A stretch of 59,469 nt of DNA from Paracoccaceae bacterium (GCA_027484915.1 JAIXSA010000068.1:1-59469), one strand, 5' to 3'; numbered from the stretch's first letter, positions 45,035 to 54,408 are shown. The notes: a model not told the origin generated them from the sequence alone. Numbers and translations are program-made.

Positions 45035-48000
45035 ATGGTTAACGAATTCGGAATAGGTATTGAGATAGGGGATAGTGGGTTGGTTGCACAACGTCAGAAG
45101 ATCGCGGTGATCGGCAGCGGCGTGGGGGCGATGACCGCGACCTATGCGATCACCATGATCCCCGGTTGGGAAAAGCTTTACGACATCACCGTCTACCAGA
45201 TGGGCTGGCGATGCGGCGGCAAGGGGGCCTCGGGTCGCAACCTGGCGCAACATGGCCGGATCGAGGAGCACGGTCTGCACATCTGGGCCGGGTTCTACGA
45301 GAACGCCTTCCGCCTGATGCGCGACTGCTACCAGCAGATGAACGACTGCGGCATCCGCTCGCCCGATGATCCGCTGGGCACCATCGACAAGGCGTTCAAT
45401 GGCCTGTCGCATTTCTTCATCGCCGAGGACCTTCCCGGTCCCGACGGCGCACCTGTCATGCACCCCTGGCGGATCGATTTCCAGCCCAATGACAATGTGC
45501 CCGGCGTCCCGAATGCCGACGGCACCGACGAGATGCTGCCCACGCCCTTTGCCTATTTCCAGATGTTGGCGGGCACGATGGCGCGGATGTTCGATCAAGG
45601 CATGGTCGGGGCGGTGGACGCCCCCCAGGTCCTGCCCGACCGGTTTCACCCCGGCCTGCGCCGACTGGGGCTGCCGGTCGCGGCACCGACCCCGTTCCAC
45701 CAGCTTCACGCCCTGGCCTCGCGGCTGCCCGACAACCCGCACCTCCACCGGACGCACGAGACGCTGCAGCTTTCCGCGCTGGCCGCCCATGCGCAGGAAT
45801 GGCACCAAACCCGGATGCGGACGCTGGATGATGGCGATGAGGCCCGGCGGCTGGGGATCATGGTCAGCCTCGCCACGGCCTTTTTCCGGGGCGCGATCGA
45901 TACCGGCCTCTTCCGCGCCGGGTTCGACGCCATTGACGACCAGGAGATCAGTGCCTGGCTGCTGCAGTTCGGCGCCAGTGAGGAGGCAGTCTATTCGGCA
46001 CTGTTCCGGGGCTGCTACGACTATGTCTTCGGCTATCCGGGCGGCGTGACCAACGACCGGGGCGTGGGCGCGGGGACGGCGATCCGGGGGCTTCTGCGGC
46101 TGGCCTTCACCTACAAGGGCAATCTTTTCTACAAGATGCAGGCTGGGATGGGCGACGCGATCTTTGCCCCCTACTACCTGGTGCTGAAATCCCGTGGCGT
46201 GAAATTCCGCTTCTTCAACGCCGCGACCGCGCTGCGGCTGGACCACCAGAAGCTGGGCATCACGTCGATCGAGATGGTCGAACAGGCGCGCGTCCTTGGG
46301 GCCGGGGACTATGATCCGCTGGTTCCGGTGGAGGACCTCCTGTCCTGGCCCTCGGCGCCATTGTGGGACCAGCTTGATCCCGCGTCCTACGCCGCCGGCA
46401 CCGATTTTGAATCCGAAAAGAACCCGCCGCAGGGCCGTGCCTACACCCTGCATCGGGGCCAGGACTTCGACCAGGTGATCCTTGGGGCCTCGCTGGGGTC
46501 GATCCCTTATCTGGCGCAGGACCTGATCGCCGCCGAGCCGCGCTGGAAGGCGATGGTGGCGAATGTCCATACCGTGGCGACCCAGGCCGCGCAGTTCTGG
46601 CTGAACCGGACCGCGACCGACCTTGGCTGGGACGCGCTGGTCGCCGCGCACAACCCCGGTCCGCAGACCGACCTGCAGACCGTGATCACCAGCTTCACCG
46701 AGCCGCTGGATACCTGGGCCGACATGTCCGACCTTTTGCCGCGCGAGGCCTGGCCCAAGGACGATCCGCCGGTGCAATTGGCCTATTTCTGCAGCCCCGC
46801 GCAGGACGCAGGCGTGGAGCCCGGGCCCTTCACCGACCGGGTCCGCGACTGGGCCGACCGCGACCTTACCCGGATGTGGCCGGGTGCCGCGAAAAACGGC
46901 CGCTTTGACCTTTCGCTTCTGTGGGGGCCAGGCCAGACCCCGGAACAGCGGTTCCAATCGCAGTATTTCCGGCAGAACTTCTACGGGTCCGAACGCTATG
47001 TCCTCTCGGTCCCCGGCTCGGTCCAGTACCGGCTGCCGCCCGACGACAGCGGGTTCGAGAACCTGTACATCGCCGGCGACTGGACGCGCTGCGGGATCAA
47101 CGCGGGCTGCGTCGAGGCTGCGACGATCTCGGGCCTTGTCGCCGCGCGCGGGTTGACCGGGCATCCGTTCCAGGTGGTTGGCGAGGGTGATCTTGCCCCC
47201 GACGGCACCCCCGCCGATGCGATCGAGCTGCAAAGCCCCTATGCCCAGACCGCCGACTGGCCACTGACCCCATTCTTCGGGACCGGGACGATGGACGGCT
47301 TCTTCAGCTTTCATGCCGTCGATGCGGATGCTGTGCAGGCGATCCTGCCGCCCGGCATGTCGCTGCACCCGCAGAGCTTTACGCCGCCCGGCACCCACCC
47401 CGTCACGCTGCTGGCGAACCAGCAGATCGGTGTCCGCCCCTCGGCCCTCCCGCGCTTGCTGGGCTTCCCGCCCTATTTCGAGGCCATCGTCTCGGTCGCC
47501 TGCGTGCAGGTGGACGGCCAGCCGGGGATCTTCAACTACCTGCCGAACCTCTACCTGTCCAACCAGTCCGCGCAGCTCGCCGGGCTGCTGTTCTACGGCT
47601 ACAACAAACGGATGGGGAAGCTGACGATGGGCAATGGGTCCTACTCGGTCGCCACCCCGGATGGCCGTCCGGTGTGGTCCGGCCGCTACCAGTCGCGCGG
47701 GTTCGCCCACAGCCTGATGGACAGCCCCGACTGCGGCGTCGTCCAGACGATCTGCGGCCAGACCATCGTATCGCAGGGCAAGCTGTCGCGCTGGCACTTC
47801 TCGGCCTTCGACTTCGACTTCACTTCTGCCTCCGTCACACCCGTCGCCGCCGAGATCCAGATCCACGACCCCACATTGGCCCAGCTTCCCGCCGGCCGGC
47901 TGACCGCACAACCCCTGGCCATGCCGCAGGATGGCCGCCGCCATCGCAAGGGACTGCCGGGCGCCTTCCGCATCCGGACCGCCTGGACGTTGTCGAATCC

Positions 48001-48055
48001 GTTGGACTCGCGGCGAATTGCCCATTTAGAAGCAGCCCGGACTAGGCTACCGTGA
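45035..48055 (+). CDS. FAD/NAD(P)-binding oxidoreductase fused to acetoacetate-decarboxylase-like domain
   Basis: A roughly 1006-residue two-part protein. The N-terminal part begins with a dinucleotide-binding IAVIGSGVGAMTATYAI and ends with NLYIAGDWTRCGINAGCVEA, as in amine oxidase / phytoene-desaturase-like flavoenzymes. The last 280 residues resemble the acetoacetate decarboxylase superfamily; LFYGYNKRMGKL (Lys about 858) aligns with the GYPKK motif holding the Schiff-base Lys, with the second Lys replaced by Arg. Start is uncertain: ATG 45035 has no good ribosome site, while TTG 45080 has AGGGGA at 7 nt and begins 7 residues before the Rossmann motif. The stop is 25 nt before the cyclase gene. 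Substrate unknown. Confidence 0.75.
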   Translation: MVNEFGIGIEIGDSGLVAQRQKIAVIGSGVGAMTATYAITMIPGWEKLYDITVYQMGWRCGGKGASGRNLAQHGRIEEHGLHIWAGFYENAFRLMRDCYQQMNDCGIRSPDDPLGTIDKAFNGLSHFFIAEDLPGPDGAPVMHPWRIDFQPNDNVPGVPNADGTDEMLPTPFAYFQMLAGTMARMFDQGMVGAVDAPQVLPDRFHPGLRRLGLPVAAPTPFHQLHALASRLPDNPHLHRTHETLQLSALAAHAQEWHQTRMRTLDDGDEARRLGIMVSLATAFFRGAIDTGLFRAGFDAIDDQEISAWLLQFGASEEAVYSALFRGCYDYVFGYPGGVTNDRGVGAGTAIRGLLRLAFTYKGNLFYKMQAGMGDAIFAPYYLVLKSRGVKFRFFNAATALRLDHQKLGITSIEMVEQARVLGAGDYDPLVPVEDLLSWPSAPLWDQLDPASYAAGTDFESEKNPPQGRAYTLHRGQDFDQVILGASLGSIPYLAQDLIAAEPRWKAMVANVHTVATQAAQFWLNRTATDLGWDALVAAHNPGPQTDLQTVITSFTEPLDTWADMSDLLPREAWPKDDPPVQLAYFCSPAQDAGVEPGPFTDRVRDWADRDLTRMWPGAAKNGRFDLSLLWGPGQTPEQRFQSQYFRQNFYGSERYVLSVPGSVQYRLPPDDSGFENLYIAGDWTRCGINAGCVEAATISGLVAARGLTGHPFQVVGEGDLAPDGTPADAIELQSPYAQTADWPLTPFFGTGTMDGFFSFHAVDADAVQAILPPGMSLHPQSFTPPGTHPVTLLANQQIGVRPSALPRLLGFPPYFEAIVSVACVQVDGQPGIFNYLPNLYLSNQSAQLAGLLFYGYNKRMGKLTMGNGSYSVATPDGRPVWSGRYQSRGFAHSLMDSPDCGVVQTICGQTIVSQGKLSRWHFSAFDFDFTSASVTPVAAEIQIHDPTLAQLPAGRLTAQPLAMPQDGRRHRKGLPGAFRIRTAWTLSNPLDSRRIAHLEAARTRLP

Positions 48056-48080
48056 CGGCATCCTGGGGGGGAAATCACTG

Positions 48081-51044
48081 ATGGTGAAGGGAGAAATCGA
48101 AACCGGCAGCGTGCGCAGGCAAGTGACGGCCGTCTTCATCGATCTTGAAAACTTCAGCACCATTGCCAGCCAGGCCGATGCCGAGGACCTGCAATCCTGG
48201 CTTGACGACTACTACCGGCAAGCCCGCCTGCTGATCGAGGCGGCAGGGGGCGAGATCACCGAATATCTCGGTGACGGGGTCGTCGCGATCTTCGGCCTTG
48301 ACCGGACCGAGGAACTTTCCGCCGACCGCGCTGTCGATGCCGCATTGCGTGCCGTGCAGTCGATCAAGCTCAGCTATCTCAACCGCATCACCGTCCGGCT
48401 GCGTGCGGGCGTGGCGACGGGTGAGGTCGTGGTCCGCCTGGCCGCCGCCGCCGACGGCCTGCCCCGGTTCACTGGCGGCGTCACCACCCTGGCCGAGCGC
48501 ATCCAGTCCGAGGCGACCCCCGGCAGCGTCGTCATTGCCGAAGAGACCCGCGCCCTCTGCCGGGGCCGGTTCGAGACCCGCGCCCTTGGTCCCCGCCGCC
48601 TGAAGGGCTTTGCCGAGGAAGTCCCGCTTTTCGAAGTCACCGCCCGCCTGCCCGCCGGCGGGATCGACCAGCCCGAGACCTTCGTCGGCCGCGCGCGCGA
48701 GATGGCCAAGCTGATCGCCGCCGAGGGGCCGGTGCTGATCATCGGGCAGGCCGGGGTGGGCAAGACCGCCTTCGTCGGCCATGTCGCCAGCCAGTTCACT
48801 GCGAAATCGGTGTTTCAGGGCGACGCGATCGGCTATGGCTCGTCCTTCCTGCCGTTCCGCGACTGGCTCTTGGACCGGATCGGCAACCCGAACCCCGACT
48901 ATGCCACCCTGGCCGAGGCCTTCCCGACGCTGGTCACCCAGGACCGCCAGGCGCTTGCGCTGATCCTGGGCCTTCCCGAGGGGCAGGTCCTGATTGCCAC
49001 CTTGTCCAGCCTGGCCCTGAAGGGCCTGATCGAGGGCGCGATCTGGCGCGCGATCCTGGCGCGTCAGCAGCGCGGGCTGCTTCTATTCGAAGACCTGCAC
49101 TGGTTCGACGTCGCCAGCCTTGGCGTCATCAACCACATCTTCACCGCGCCCGAAGCCCGGCAGTTCACCCTGATCCTCACCAGCCGCGAGGATGCCAAGC
49201 TCGGCCGCCATCTTGCCGCCGATGGCGTTCTGACCCTGCCCCTCGATCCATTGCCCGAGGAAGACGCCCGCGTGCTTCTCGACCGGCTGGCCCCTGACGA
49301 ATTGCCGCCCGAGACCCGGGCCCAGGTCCTGCAGCGCGCGGGCGGGGTGCCCCTGTTCCTGCATCAACTGGCGCGGCGCGGGGCGCGGGCGGATGCGGCA
49401 CTTCCGGCCACGTTGATGGACCTTTTGGGCGAACGGATCGACGGGACTGGAGAGGCGAAGCCTGTCCTGCAGCGCGCCGCCGCCCTTGGCCGCAGCTTCC
49501 GGGTCGAGATGCTGCGCGCGCTGGACGGCGAGGACCCGCTGCCGCACCTGCGTGCCGCCGCCCGGGCCGGGGTCGTCGTCGCGCGCCCGAACAACGCGTG
49601 GGAATTCGCCCACGCCCTGCTGGCCCAGGCCGCCTACCAGTCGATGCTGCGCCGCACGCGCGAGGGGCTGCACGCCCGCATCGCCGACATGCTGCAGGCG
49701 CAGTTTCCGCAGGTCCTTGCGCGCGAGCCGGGCCTTTTGGCCGACCACCAACACAAGGCGCGCCAGATCCTGCCTGCCATCGTAAGCTACCTGCAGGCCA
49801 GCCAGAAGCTTTTGATGCAGGGTGCCTTCGGCGACGCCGAAAGCATGGCCCGCACCGCCCGGTCGCTGTGTAGCGAACTGCCCGAGGAAAGCCAGCCCGA
49901 ACTGCAGATCGCCGCGCATACCATGATCGGCTCGGTCCTGATGCAGGTGCAGGGCTTCACAGCCGAACCCGTCCGGCAGGAGTTCGACACCGTGCTCGAC
50001 ATCTCCAGCGCTCAGGCCGCGCTGGGGCCGAACACCGCCCCCGCGCTTCTTGGCGCGCACACCCACGCCATCATCTCGGCGCAGGAGGCGCGGGCCAACC
50101 GTCTGGGCGCGCTGATGGACCGTATGGCCGAAGCCGCGGGCGACGACCCCGAGGGCACCGAGATCAGGCTTGTCGCGCTTGCCGCGCGCAACGGGACCCG
50201 CTTCTACCAGGGCCGCTTCGCCGAACAGCTGGACTGCATCGCGCAGATCCGCCCGCTGTACCGGCTGGAGAAGCACGCCGGGATGATCGCCCGCTATGGC
50301 ATGGACATGTTCGCCGCCGCGCAGATGTTCGAAGGCCCGACCCGCGCGATCCTGGGGCAAACGGACCGCATTCCGGCGCTGGTGGCGGAAACCGACGCCC
50401 ATCAGGCCGCGCTGTCGATCCCGGTGATGCAGCCCTATGCGCTGGTCTGGGGCTCGGTGCCGCTGTTCTATGCAGGTCATCTGGATGACGCACTTGCCCG
50501 GCTTGACCGCGGGATCGAGGCTGCCGTGGCGCAGGGCGCGCTCTTCTGGCAGTTCATCGGCAAGACCTGGGCCTGCGTGATGAACCCCGATCTGGCGCGA
50601 ACGCCCGAAGGTATCGCGGGCTTTGGCCAATTGATCGACACCTTGCGGGCCATCGGGGCCAATGTCGGCGTCCCCTATTTCTCGGCTGTCCATTCGACCC
50701 GTCTTCTGGCGGCTGGCCGCGCCGAGGAGGCGCATGCCCTTTCTTCCCGCGCGCTGGTAGAGACCCAGGCCGAAGCGCTGCATTGCTGGCAGGCCGAGAT
50801 CCTGCGCCTGCATGCGGCCAACTGCCAGGCCACCGGACGTGCGACCGAAGCGCGGGCCGCCCTGGACCAGGCGGTCAAGGTGGCCACCGGGCAGGGCGCA
50901 GCACTTTGGCTGGTGCGGGCGCTCCTTGACCGCATCGACCTGGGCGGACCGGCGACGGGCCTGGCCGAGACCGTGGCCCGCTTCCCTAACGGGGCTGCCC
51001 TGCCCGAACTGGCCCGGGCGCGCACCCACCTGGCCGTGTCGTGA
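48081..51044 (+). CDS. class III nucleotide cyclase fused to AAA/STAND-type ATPase and helical repeats
   Basis: A 987-residue cytoplasmic signalling protein. Residues 12-190 form a class III cyclase homology domain: metal-binding Asp21 (FIDLENF) and Asp65 (YLGDGVVAIF) are kept. The base-selecting Lys is replaced by Glu61, the second specificity position is Arg129, and the transition-state Asn is Thr136 while Arg140 is kept. Residues 200-460 are a P-loop ATPase with Walker A GQAGVGKT (222-229) and Walker B LLLFEDLHWFD. The rest is helical, TPR-like. The layout resembles COG3899-type regulators in which ATP-driven conformational change controls output. The stop overlaps the next gene's GTG start. 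Confidence 0.88.
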   Translation: MVKGEIETGSVRRQVTAVFIDLENFSTIASQADAEDLQSWLDDYYRQARLLIEAAGGEITEYLGDGVVAIFGLDRTEELSADRAVDAALRAVQSIKLSYLNRITVRLRAGVATGEVVVRLAAAADGLPRFTGGVTTLAERIQSEATPGSVVIAEETRALCRGRFETRALGPRRLKGFAEEVPLFEVTARLPAGGIDQPETFVGRAREMAKLIAAEGPVLIIGQAGVGKTAFVGHVASQFTAKSVFQGDAIGYGSSFLPFRDWLLDRIGNPNPDYATLAEAFPTLVTQDRQALALILGLPEGQVLIATLSSLALKGLIEGAIWRAILARQQRGLLLFEDLHWFDVASLGVINHIFTAPEARQFTLILTSREDAKLGRHLAADGVLTLPLDPLPEEDARVLLDRLAPDELPPETRAQVLQRAGGVPLFLHQLARRGARADAALPATLMDLLGERIDGTGEAKPVLQRAAALGRSFRVEMLRALDGEDPLPHLRAAARAGVVVARPNNAWEFAHALLAQAAYQSMLRRTREGLHARIADMLQAQFPQVLAREPGLLADHQHKARQILPAIVSYLQASQKLLMQGAFGDAESMARTARSLCSELPEESQPELQIAAHTMIGSVLMQVQGFTAEPVRQEFDTVLDISSAQAALGPNTAPALLGAHTHAIISAQEARANRLGALMDRMAEAAGDDPEGTEIRLVALAARNGTRFYQGRFAEQLDCIAQIRPLYRLEKHAGMIARYGMDMFAAAQMFEGPTRAILGQTDRIPALVAETDAHQAALSIPVMQPYALVWGSVPLFYAGHLDDALARLDRGIEAAVAQGALFWQFIGKTWACVMNPDLARTPEGIAGFGQLIDTLRAIGANVGVPYFSAVHSTRLLAAGRAEEAHALSSRALVETQAEALHCWQAEILRLHAANCQATGRATEARAALDQAVKVATGQGAALWLVRALLDRIDLGGPATGLAETVARFPNGAALPELARARTHLAVS

Positions 51045-51718
51045 CACTCGACGCGCTGCTGGCGCACGGCCTGCCGCTTTTCCAGGGCCTGACCCCTGCG
51101 GATTTCGCCGGGATCGAGGTGCCGTTCACCGAACGCCGCCTTGGCCCCTGGGAAATCCTGTTTCACCAGAAGGACCGCAGCCGCGATGTGCACTTCCTGC
51201 TCTCTGGCACGCTGATCGCGCTGTACTGGACCGCCGACGGGCGCGAGGTGATCTTCACCCGCTTCGGCCTTGGCGACCATTTCGGCGAACTTGCCGCGTT
51301 GGACGACGGCGACCGCTCGCTGGCCGTGGTGGCCCGCAGCGAGGCGGCGGTGCTGACCATGCCCGGAGCGGTCTTCCGCCAGCTTTTCGACCATGTGCCC
51401 GCCTTGCGCTGGCGGATCACCCACGGCCTGGTCTCGCGTATCCGCGGGCTGACCGCCCGGAACCTGGAGCTGACCACCTACAGCGTCGAACAGCGCGTGG
51501 CCTCATACCTTTTCGGGCTTGCCGTGGATCGGGGCCAGCTGCGGGCCGGGGGGGTGATCACCGAGGCCCCGACCCACGCCGAGATCGCCGCCACGATCGG
51601 CTCGAACCGCGAGATGGTCAGCCGGATCATGAGCGCCCTGGCCAAGCGCGGTGCGATTCGCACGGCCCGGCAGAGGATCGAGCTTCTGGACCCCAAGATC
51701 CTGGCCGCCGAGTTCTAA
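51041..51718 (+). CDS. Crp/Fnr family transcriptional regulator
   Basis: A 225-residue regulator with an N-terminal cyclic-nucleotide-binding domain and a C-terminal winged helix (HAEIAATIGSNREMVSRIM). The phosphate-binding cassette GDHFGELAALDDGDRSLAVV keeps the Glu and Arg-Ser that hold cyclic nucleotide ribose and phosphate in Crp. The Thr-Ser pair that reads the adenine in E. coli Crp's C-helix has no obvious counterpart (sequence SRIRGLTARNLE), so the ligand may not be cAMP. There is no Fnr-type cysteine cluster. It starts with GTG overlapping the cyclase stop by 4 nt, so the two are made together. Confidence 0.9.
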   Translation: MTLDALLAHGLPLFQGLTPADFAGIEVPFTERRLGPWEILFHQKDRSRDVHFLLSGTLIALYWTADGREVIFTRFGLGDHFGELAALDDGDRSLAVVARSEAAVLTMPGAVFRQLFDHVPALRWRITHGLVSRIRGLTARNLELTTYSVEQRVASYLFGLAVDRGQLRAGGVITEAPTHAEIAATIGSNREMVSRIMSALAKRGAIRTARQRIELLDPKILAAEF

Positions 51719-51792
51719 GGCCCTTGTCTTGCGGCTTTCGGTCTCCCCTTGTTTGGGACGCGGCGAGAAGAAGCCATTGGCGCACGACGAGC

Positions 51793-52554
51793 CTACCCCG
51801 CCACTTGCACCCCGGTCCCCCAGGCCTCGCACTTCCGCATCAGTTCGGTCGGCAGGGCGACGTCGGTGAAAAGCGTGGTGATCTCGGACAAGGACGCGAG
51901 CCGCGCTGGGGCGGAACGATCCAACTTGGAATGGTCGCAGACCAGATAGGTGCGCCGTGACTGCTGGATGATCGCCTTCGACACCCGCACCTCGGCCAGG
52001 TCGAAGTCCAGAAGGTCCCCGTCCCGGTCCAGCGCCGAAACCCCGATGACCGCATAATCGACCTTGAACTGCTCGAAGAACTGCGTCGTCAGCTCTCCGA
52101 CGAGCCCCCCGTCCGTCCGCCGCAGCGCGCCGCCCGCGACGACGATCTCGCAGCCAGGGTTGGCGACCAAAATGTTCGCCACGTTCATGTTGTTGGTGAT
52201 CACCGTGATGTTGCGGTGCCCCAAAAGCTCACGCGCAACAGCCTCGGTCGTGGTTCCAAGGTTGAGGATCAGGCTGCAATTGTCCGGGATCGCCGCCGCG
52301 CAGGCCCGGGCGATGGCGGCCTTGGCGCCCTCGTTCATCCGCCGTCGCGCCTCGTAGCCGATGTTCGCGACGCCCGTCCGAAGCACCGCACCTCCATGCA
52401 CCCGGTCCAGGTGCCCTGCATCCGCGAGGTCCGACAGGTCACGGCGGATGGTCTGCAGCGTCACGTCGAATCGCTGGGCAAGGTCCTCGACCACTACGCG
52501 CCCCTCGGCCCGGGCCAGTTCCAGGATCTCGGTCTGCCGGAAGTTCAGCGCCAC
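51793..52554 (-). CDS. glpR: DeoR-family glycerol regulon repressor
   Basis: A 253-residue DeoR-type repressor. The N-terminal HTH is RQTEILELARAEG through VTLQTIRRDLSDLADAG, and the effector domain has LNLGTTTEAVARELL and VVAGGALRRTDGGLVG for a sugar phosphate (glycerol 3-phosphate in GlpR). I choose GTG 52554, with GAAGGA upstream, giving the usual DeoR length; the frame is open further upstream but that stretch is the operator region. It diverges from glpD, as in other glpR-glpD pairs. Confidence 0.9.
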   Translation of the reverse strand: MALNFRQTEILELARAEGRVVVEDLAQRFDVTLQTIRRDLSDLADAGHLDRVHGGAVLRTGVANIGYEARRRMNEGAKAAIARACAAAIPDNCSLILNLGTTTEAVARELLGHRNITVITNNMNVANILVANPGCEIVVAGGALRRTDGGLVGELTTQFFEQFKVDYAVIGVSALDRDGDLLDFDLAEVRVSKAIIQQSRRTYLVCDHSKLDRSAPARLASLSEITTLFTDVALPTELMRKCEAWGTGVQVAG

Positions 52555-52583
52555 GGGTTCGGTTTCCTTCGCAATCCGCGTTT

Positions 52584-52731
52584 GCGCTTTCTGCCACGCC
52601 GTCCGCCCGCTGTCAGCGCTTTTTTCGCTTTCACAGGTGCGCGATGTTTTGCGTTTGCAGAATATCGCGCTGCAGTTGCGCAATCTTACTGCCAGAAATG
52701 TTCGCTTTCGCCGCAATCGCGCAAAAGCGAA
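52584..52731. promoter_or_regulatory. candidate GlpR operator region with repeated CGCTTT boxes
   Basis: The glpR-glpD gap holds TTTGCGCTTTC (near 52581), TTTTTCGCTTTC (52621-52632), GTTTTGCGTTTG (52646-52657) and an inverted pair TTCGCTTT (52701-52708) / AAAGCGAA (52724-52731). The last lies just before TTGACG (52740-52745), a possible -35 element of glpD. DeoR-family operators are often made of repeated TTTCG-type boxes, so GlpR control of both genes is likely. Confidence 0.5.
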
Positions 52732-52793
52732 AATTTCTGTTGACGAACCCGTGACAAACATCGCAGCTTCCTGCCCGGGGGGAGGAACCCAAC

Positions 52794-54398
52794 GTGACCA
52801 ACGGAACCGCAGGGGTTGTATCCGACCTCTTCATCATCGGTGGCGGCATCAATGGCTGCGGCATCGCCCGCGACGCCACCGGGCGTGGCCTGACGGTCAC
52901 TCTGGCCGAACAGGGCGATCTGGCGCAGGGCACCTCCTCGGCTTCGACCAAGCTTTTCCACGGCGGGCTGCGCTATCTGGAATACTTCGAGTTCCGTCTT
53001 GTCCGCGAGGCGCTTGAGGAACGCGAGACCCTTCTTGTCGCCATGCCGCACATCAGCTGGCCGATGCGCTTTGTCCTGCCGCTGTCCCCGGACATGCGGT
53101 TCGAAAGCGATACGCCGACCTCGCGCCTCCTTGGCTGGGTCATGCCCTGGGCCAAGGGCCGCCGCCCTGACTGGCTGATCCGCCTCGGTCTTTACATGTA
53201 CGACACGATGGGCGGCCGGAAGATTCTGCCTGCGACCCGGACACTGGACCTGACGCGCGACCCTGCCGGCAAGCCGCTGAAGGACAAATTCCGTAAGGCC
53301 TTCGAATATTCCGACTGCTGGGTCGAGGATTCGCGCCTTGTCGCGCTGAACGCCCGCGACGCGGCCCAACGCGGCGCGCGCATCCTGACCCGGACCCGCG
53401 TCACCAGCGCCGAACGCCGCGACGGGCTGTGGCACGTCACCACCGAAGGCCCGCACGGCACCGAACATCACCAGGCCCGCGCCCTGGTCAATGCCGGCGG
53501 CCCCTGGGTCGAGGATGTGATCCGCAACGTCGCCCGCATAAACTCGTCAGAAGGCGTGCGGCTTGTCCGCGGCTCGCACATCGTGACGAAAAAGCTTTTC
53601 GACCACGACCGCTGCTACTTCTTCCAGGGGTCTGACGGCCGCATCATCTTTGCCATCCCCTACGAGCAGGACTTCACCCTGATCGGCACCACCGACAAGG
53701 ACCACAAGGGTGCCCCGAAGGAAGCCCACTGCACGGATGAAGAGCGCGACTACCTGCTGACCTTCGCGAGCCAGTATTTCGCCAGACCGGTGACGAAGGA
53801 TGACGTGGTCTGGACCTATTCCGGCGTCCGTCCGCTGTACAACGACGGGGCCAAGTCGGCGACGGCTGCGACGCGGGACTACGTCCTGTCGCTGGATCAG
53901 ACCGGCGCGCCGCTGCTGAACGTGTTCGGCGGCAAGATCACCACCTACCGGCGCCTCGCCGAATCCGCGCTCGCCAAGCTGACGCCGTTCTTTCCGCAGG
54001 CGAAGCCCGCCTGGACCGCCCGGGTCCCGCTGCCCGGCGGCAACTTCCCGCATGACGGGGTGGCCGCCCTGACCGCAAGGCTCAAGGCGAACCACCCCTT
54101 CCTGACCGACTACTGGGCGGCCCGCCTCGTGCGCGCCTACGGGACCGAGGCCGAGGCGATCCTGGGTCAGGCCACGACGATCGACGCCCTCGGCCAGGAC
54201 TTCGGCGCCACCCTGACCGAGGCCGAGGTGCGCTGGCTGATGACTTACGAATACGCCACCGCCGCCGCCGATGTGGTCTGGCGGCGAACCAAGCTTGGGC
54301 TGCGGATGACCGCGGACCAGATCGAACGACTTGACCGCTTCATGGCGCACGAGGCCGGGGCGGACGCTGCCCGGGCCGTCAGCCCGGCAGCGGAATAG
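52794..54398 (+). CDS. glpD: aerobic glycerol-3-phosphate dehydrogenase
   Basis: A 534-residue FAD enzyme oxidising glycerol 3-phosphate to dihydroxyacetone phosphate and feeding electrons to quinone at the inner membrane. The FAD motif is LFIIGGGINGCGIARDA, followed by TSSASTKLFHGGLRYLE and the C-terminal MTYEYATAAADVVWRRTK, all standard for GlpD. The start is GTG 52794 behind a strong GGGGGGAGGAA. First gene of glpDSTPQUV. Confidence 0.96.
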   Translation: MTNGTAGVVSDLFIIGGGINGCGIARDATGRGLTVTLAEQGDLAQGTSSASTKLFHGGLRYLEYFEFRLVREALEERETLLVAMPHISWPMRFVLPLSPDMRFESDTPTSRLLGWVMPWAKGRRPDWLIRLGLYMYDTMGGRKILPATRTLDLTRDPAGKPLKDKFRKAFEYSDCWVEDSRLVALNARDAAQRGARILTRTRVTSAERRDGLWHVTTEGPHGTEHHQARALVNAGGPWVEDVIRNVARINSSEGVRLVRGSHIVTKKLFDHDRCYFFQGSDGRIIFAIPYEQDFTLIGTTDKDHKGAPKEAHCTDEERDYLLTFASQYFARPVTKDDVVWTYSGVRPLYNDGAKSATAATRDYVLSLDQTGAPLLNVFGGKITTYRRLAESALAKLTPFFPQAKPAWTARVPLPGGNFPHDGVAALTARLKANHPFLTDYWAARLVRAYGTEAEAILGQATTIDALGQDFGATLTEAEVRWLMTYEYATAAADVVWRRTKLGLRMTADQIERLDRFMAHEAGADAARAVSPAAE

Positions 54399-54408
54399 GG
54401 GGGATGGA

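Noticed and set aside
44873-48025. A 1050-codon open frame antisense to the FAD/decarboxylase-like gene
   Set aside because: It is an effect of high GC bias in the real gene; the translation is rich in Arg, Gly, Pro and His and shows no domain, while the sense frame has clear motifs.
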